The notes below the pieces were generated by a model, which ran no database searches, was not told the origin of the DNA, and saw only the letters and a program-made list of their open reading frames with translations. A program made the translations under genes and the position numbers. This document shows positions 6,466-8,170 of a stretch of DNA of 8,170 nucleotides, one piece after another. Source of the DNA: Pseudomonadota bacterium (GTDB taxonomy: Bacteria; Pseudomonadota; Alphaproteobacteria; Reyranellales; Reyranellaceae); contig JAEWIV010000263.1 of the NCBI GenBank assembly GCA_023386865.1, positions 1-8,170 on the forward strand, written 5' to 3'. Position 1 is the stretch's first letter. Each line of letters begins with the position of its first letter.

Positions 6466-6792
6466 CTACTTCCGCTTGGGCAGGTTCTTCTGCTCGGCGA
6501 TGATGGCGCGGTCGATCACCGTGAACAGGTAGGCGTCCGGCGCCAGCGTGCAGCCGCCGCGCACCAGGTGAGCCAGCTGGGCGCCCGGCGGCCCATCGGG
6601 AATGACGACGCCGTGCCGACGCGCCGAGTGCTCGGCGAGGAAGGTCGCCAGCGTCTTGCGCGCCTCGGGATTCATGGCGTGCGCTTCCTTGCAGGTGATA
6701 TAGGCCGCCTGCTCGAAGTTGGTCGGCGGAACCTGTGCCTGGGCCGCCCCGGCGGCGGACACCACTGCCGCGGCAACGAGAAGTCTGCGCAT
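6466..6792 (-). CDS. HdeA/HdeB-like small periplasmic protein
   Basis: A 108-residue protein with a clear signal peptide (MRRLLVAAAVVSAAGAAQA, cleavage AQA|Q after residue 19), leaving a mature part of about 89 residues. The mature part has exactly two cysteines, C34 in YITCKEA and C81 in RGGC, 47 residues apart, and ends in a basic tail NLPKRK. Size, the early T-C motif, cysteine spacing and basic end resemble HdeA/HdeB, periplasmic acid-activated chaperones that bind unfolding proteins at low pH. E. coli HdeA has a very similar length and one disulfide. The rest of the sequence is not close enough for certainty, so an unrelated small two-cysteine periplasmic protein remains possible. Of the ATGs at 6795 and 6792 I chose the second, because GGAGG at 6798-6802 is 5 bases from it and only 2 from the first. 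It is the last gene of the minus-strand operon, 11 bases after the lipoprotein gene. Confidence 0.65.
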   Translation of the reverse strand: MRRLLVAAAVVSAAGAAQAQVPPTNFEQAAYITCKEAHAMNPEARKTLATFLAEHSARRHGVVIPDGPPGAQLAHLVRGGCTLAPDAYLFTVIDRAIIAEQKNLPKRK

Positions 6793-6803
6793 CATCGCCT
6801 CCG

Positions 6804-7019
6804 TTACTTGTCGCCGATGGCGCTGCCGCCGAGATAGCCTACGGCACCGCCGATCAGGCCGGCGCCGACGACCGTGCCGAAGCTGCCGCCGGCCACCGCC
6901 GCGATGCCGGTGCCGAGCGCCGCACCGGTGACGGCGCCCTTCTGGCCCATCGTCATGTTCTCGCAGCCGCCGAGGAAACCGGCCACGACGAGGAGTGCGA
7001 GGATTTTTGTTTTGACCAT
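6804..7019 (-). CDS. Small glycine-zipper lipoprotein (OsmB/SlyB-like architecture)
   Basis: A 71-residue protein with a lipoprotein signal: MVKTK, a hydrophobic core, and the lipobox LGGC with C19 as the lipidated residue. The mature chain is glycine- and alanine-rich, with two hydrophobic segments (about 29-46 and 48-68) showing GxxxG-type spacing (GAVTGAALGTG, GTVVGAGLIGGAVG). This is the glycine-zipper 2TM arrangement seen in small envelope lipoproteins such as OsmB and SlyB, thought to insert into or associate with the outer membrane. I chose ATG 7019 because the lipoprotein signal begins there and GGAG at 7026-7029 sits 6 bases upstream; an earlier start would add a charged stretch before the signal. 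It lies 26 bases after the DUF2950 gene and 11 before the HdeA-like gene. A stress-induced envelope role is inferred from architecture and neighbours. Confidence 0.85.
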   Translation of the reverse strand: MVKTKILALLVVAGFLGGCENMTMGQKGAVTGAALGTGIAAVAGGSFGTVVGAGLIGGAVGYLGGSAIGDK

Positions 7020-7045
7020 GGTCTTCTCCCGCTTGTTCGCCTCCC

Positions 7046-7963
7046 TCACGGAGGCGTCATGTCCGCCTTCACCCAGCCCTTGTCCGGGTCGAAGGATGTA
7101 ATCCTGCCCGCCTTCTCGGCCGTCTGCGGACCGAGGTCCTGCTGATAGACGACGCCGTCCTGGTTGACGATGAAAGTCATCACGCCTGTGTCGCCGTAGC
7201 GCACCGGCCAGGCGATCACGCCGAAGCCGCCGATCATGCGGCCGTTCACCAGGTAGTCGCGCTTGCCGCCGGGCGCCGACATTCCTTGTGAATAGAGCAG
7301 GCGGAAATAGTAGCCGTAGTGGCCGTCGGGCGACTGGCCGTCGGCCTGCGCCTTGGCGACGGCGGGGCCGAGCGGGCTCTGCGGCTCGCCCGGCTTGGCG
7401 TCCCAGTAGAGCCCGTCCTTCTTGCCCGGCGAGCTCAGCAGACGGCGCGCATAGGCAGGCGCGCCGGTCTTCATCGGATCCTCGGCCGCGTAGTCGGACT
7501 GGGCATCGACGATGGCGAGCAGGGTCTGGACGACCGCCGCCTCGTCATGGCCGATGCGGCGGAGCACCATCTCCTTCAGGCCGCCGGCGACGTCGAAGCG
7601 CCACTCCGCGCCGTCCTTGGCGAGCGGAATGGGCAAGGTCCAGCCGGCCTTGCCGACCTCGATCTGGGCCTTGGCATCGCCCGACATGATGATCTTGTGG
7701 CTCTCGTCCCAGGCCGCGAGGAAGATGCCGCGCCGGCGCTGCACGTCGTTGTCGGTACCGGGCACGAAGCTGCGCCAGTTGGCGCCCCACATCGCCCCGA
7801 TCGCCTGCCGATCGTTCTTGCGCACCGCCTCGGCCAGCGCGTTGGCGGCCGCATCGGGCGTCGGGAAGCCCTGCAGCTTGGGCGCCTGCTGGGCGAGCGC
7901 GCCGGCGGCGATGCCCAAGGAGAGGGCGGCCGCCAGCAAGCCGCGCCGGAACATCGCGCTCAT
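7046..7963 (-). CDS. DUF2950 family exported protein
   Basis: A 305-residue protein with a signal peptide (MSAMFRRGLLAAALSLGIAAGALA, cleavage ALA|Q after about residue 24), so periplasmic or exported. The mature chain fits DUF2950: an N-terminal helical part (FPTPDAAANALAEAVRKND, about 33-51), a central DGLYWD/PLGP region, then GYYFRLLYSQG and a C-terminal block with NGRMIGGFGVIAWPVRYGDTG, MTFIVNQDGVVYQQDLG and a WVKAD end. The molecular function of the family is unknown. DUF2950 genes are known neighbours of DUF3300 genes, and that is the case here: the start ATG overlaps the stop of the upstream DUF3300 gene (ATGA), so translation is probably coupled. GGAGGG at 7972-7977, 8 bases before ATG 7963, fixes this start and rejects a longer Arg-rich version starting at 8041, which would run through the DUF3300 tail. 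Confidence 0.88.
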   Translation of the reverse strand: MSAMFRRGLLAAALSLGIAAGALAQQAPKLQGFPTPDAAANALAEAVRKNDRQAIGAMWGANWRSFVPGTDNDVQRRRGIFLAAWDESHKIIMSGDAKAQIEVGKAGWTLPIPLAKDGAEWRFDVAGGLKEMVLRRIGHDEAAVVQTLLAIVDAQSDYAAEDPMKTGAPAYARRLLSSPGKKDGLYWDAKPGEPQSPLGPAVAKAQADGQSPDGHYGYYFRLLYSQGMSAPGGKRDYLVNGRMIGGFGVIAWPVRYGDTGVMTFIVNQDGVVYQQDLGPQTAEKAGRITSFDPDKGWVKADMTPP

Positions 7964-8170
7964 CGCCGGAACCCTCCACCGCGTTCGAACCCGCCGCCGC
8001 GCTCGAAGCCACCGCCGCGGTCGAAGCTGCGATCGCCCCACGACGAGCGGCCGCGATCGTAGTCGCGATTGACCTGCCCGCCGCGATCGACGCCGTCGAA
8101 AGCGCTCGAGCGGCCTTCGCCGCCCCGCGCCTCCGGACGCGGGGTCGTGGCCGTGCGGCCGGCCTCGCGG
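7960..8170 (-). CDS. DUF3300 family protein, C-terminal tail only
   Basis: The minus-strand frame ending at TGA 7960-7962 stays open to the window edge, giving the last 69 residues of a protein that begins outside. The tail is low complexity, rich in Gly, Arg, Ser and Asp. It contains SSAFDGVDRGGQVNRDYDRG and ends in three GGGF(E/R)R repeats. An AFDG-x-x-RGG segment followed by an RG-rich end is what I know from the C-termini of DUF3300 proteins. The usual DUF3300/DUF2950 gene pairing supports the call independently. The defining N-terminal domain is not visible, so the assignment rests on tail and context. The function of the family is unknown; members are exported. No start codon is in the window, so a gene finder working on this window alone would miss it. 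Confidence 0.72.
   Translation of the reverse strand, partial: REAGRTATTPRPEARGGEGRSSAFDGVDRGGQVNRDYDRGRSSWGDRSFDRGGGFERGGGFERGGGFRR
7963..8016 (-). repeat. Three tandem 18-base units coding GGGF(E/R)R at the DUF3300 C-terminus
   Basis: Read on the minus strand, units at 8016-7999, 7998-7981 and 7980-7963 encode GGGFER, GGGFER and GGGFRR. They differ mostly at third codon positions. A diverged unit, DRSFDR, precedes them at 8034-8017. The last unit contains the GGAGGG that serves as ribosome binding site for the DUF2950 gene. Confidence 0.8.

Noticed and set aside
7319..8062. A 247-codon plus-strand frame opposite the DUF2950 gene
   Set aside because: It is a low-complexity shadow. The minus strand encodes a signal peptide and DUF2950 motifs with a proper ribosome binding site.
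1..8170. Mobile element, tRNA, riboswitch or CRISPR signals
   Set aside because: No transposase or integrase motifs, no evenly spaced direct repeats with spacers, and no tRNA-like cloverleaf were seen. The only tandem repeat is the coding one in the DUF3300 tail.

Overview
This is a gene-dense, GC-rich stretch of a bacterial chromosome. Strong C/G preference at third codon positions and the style of PolA suggest an alphaproteobacterium, possibly of the Rhodospirillales/Reyranella type. That placement is an inference from composition and protein style; no rRNA or other phylogenetic marker lies in the window. There are ten genes, two cut by the window edges. I see no RNA genes, insertion sequences, prophage genes or CRISPR array, and no gene-free stretch longer than about 100 bases.

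Left part (1-1200). The 3' end of a crotonase (enoyl-CoA hydratase)-type gene meets, tail to tail with a 17-base overlap, a small four-helix membrane protein on the minus strand. A TetR-family repressor is transcribed divergently from that membrane gene. The 71 bases between the two start codons hold two nearly identical 18-base inverted repeats, the likely operators. One of them covers the ribosome binding site of the membrane gene. This looks like an autoregulated repressor/membrane-protein switch.

Middle (1299-6391, plus strand). A full-length three-domain DNA polymerase I (polA) with all catalytic motifs intact is followed after 2 bases by an unrecognised exported protein. A second, tandem paralogue of that protein follows, then a glutathione S-transferase. 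The gaps are 2, 19 and 14 bases with no terminator between, so the four genes are probably co-transcribed. The two paralogues are about 70% identical by eye over their central ~100 residues and share six cysteines. The leaders in front of the second paralogue and the GST are also near copies, which records how the duplication happened.

Right part (6392-8170). A 74-base spacer with two hairpins separates the polA run from a convergent minus-strand operon. In transcription order that operon holds the C-terminal tail of a DUF3300 protein (cut by the window edge), a DUF2950 protein, a small glycine-zipper lipoprotein and a small HdeA/HdeB-like periplasmic protein. Gaps are -4 (ATGA overlap), 26 and 11 bases. 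The three complete products carry export signals, so this is a cell-envelope operon, plausibly stress-related. The most novel material is the uncharacterised tandem six-cysteine pair behind polA and this four-gene envelope operon.
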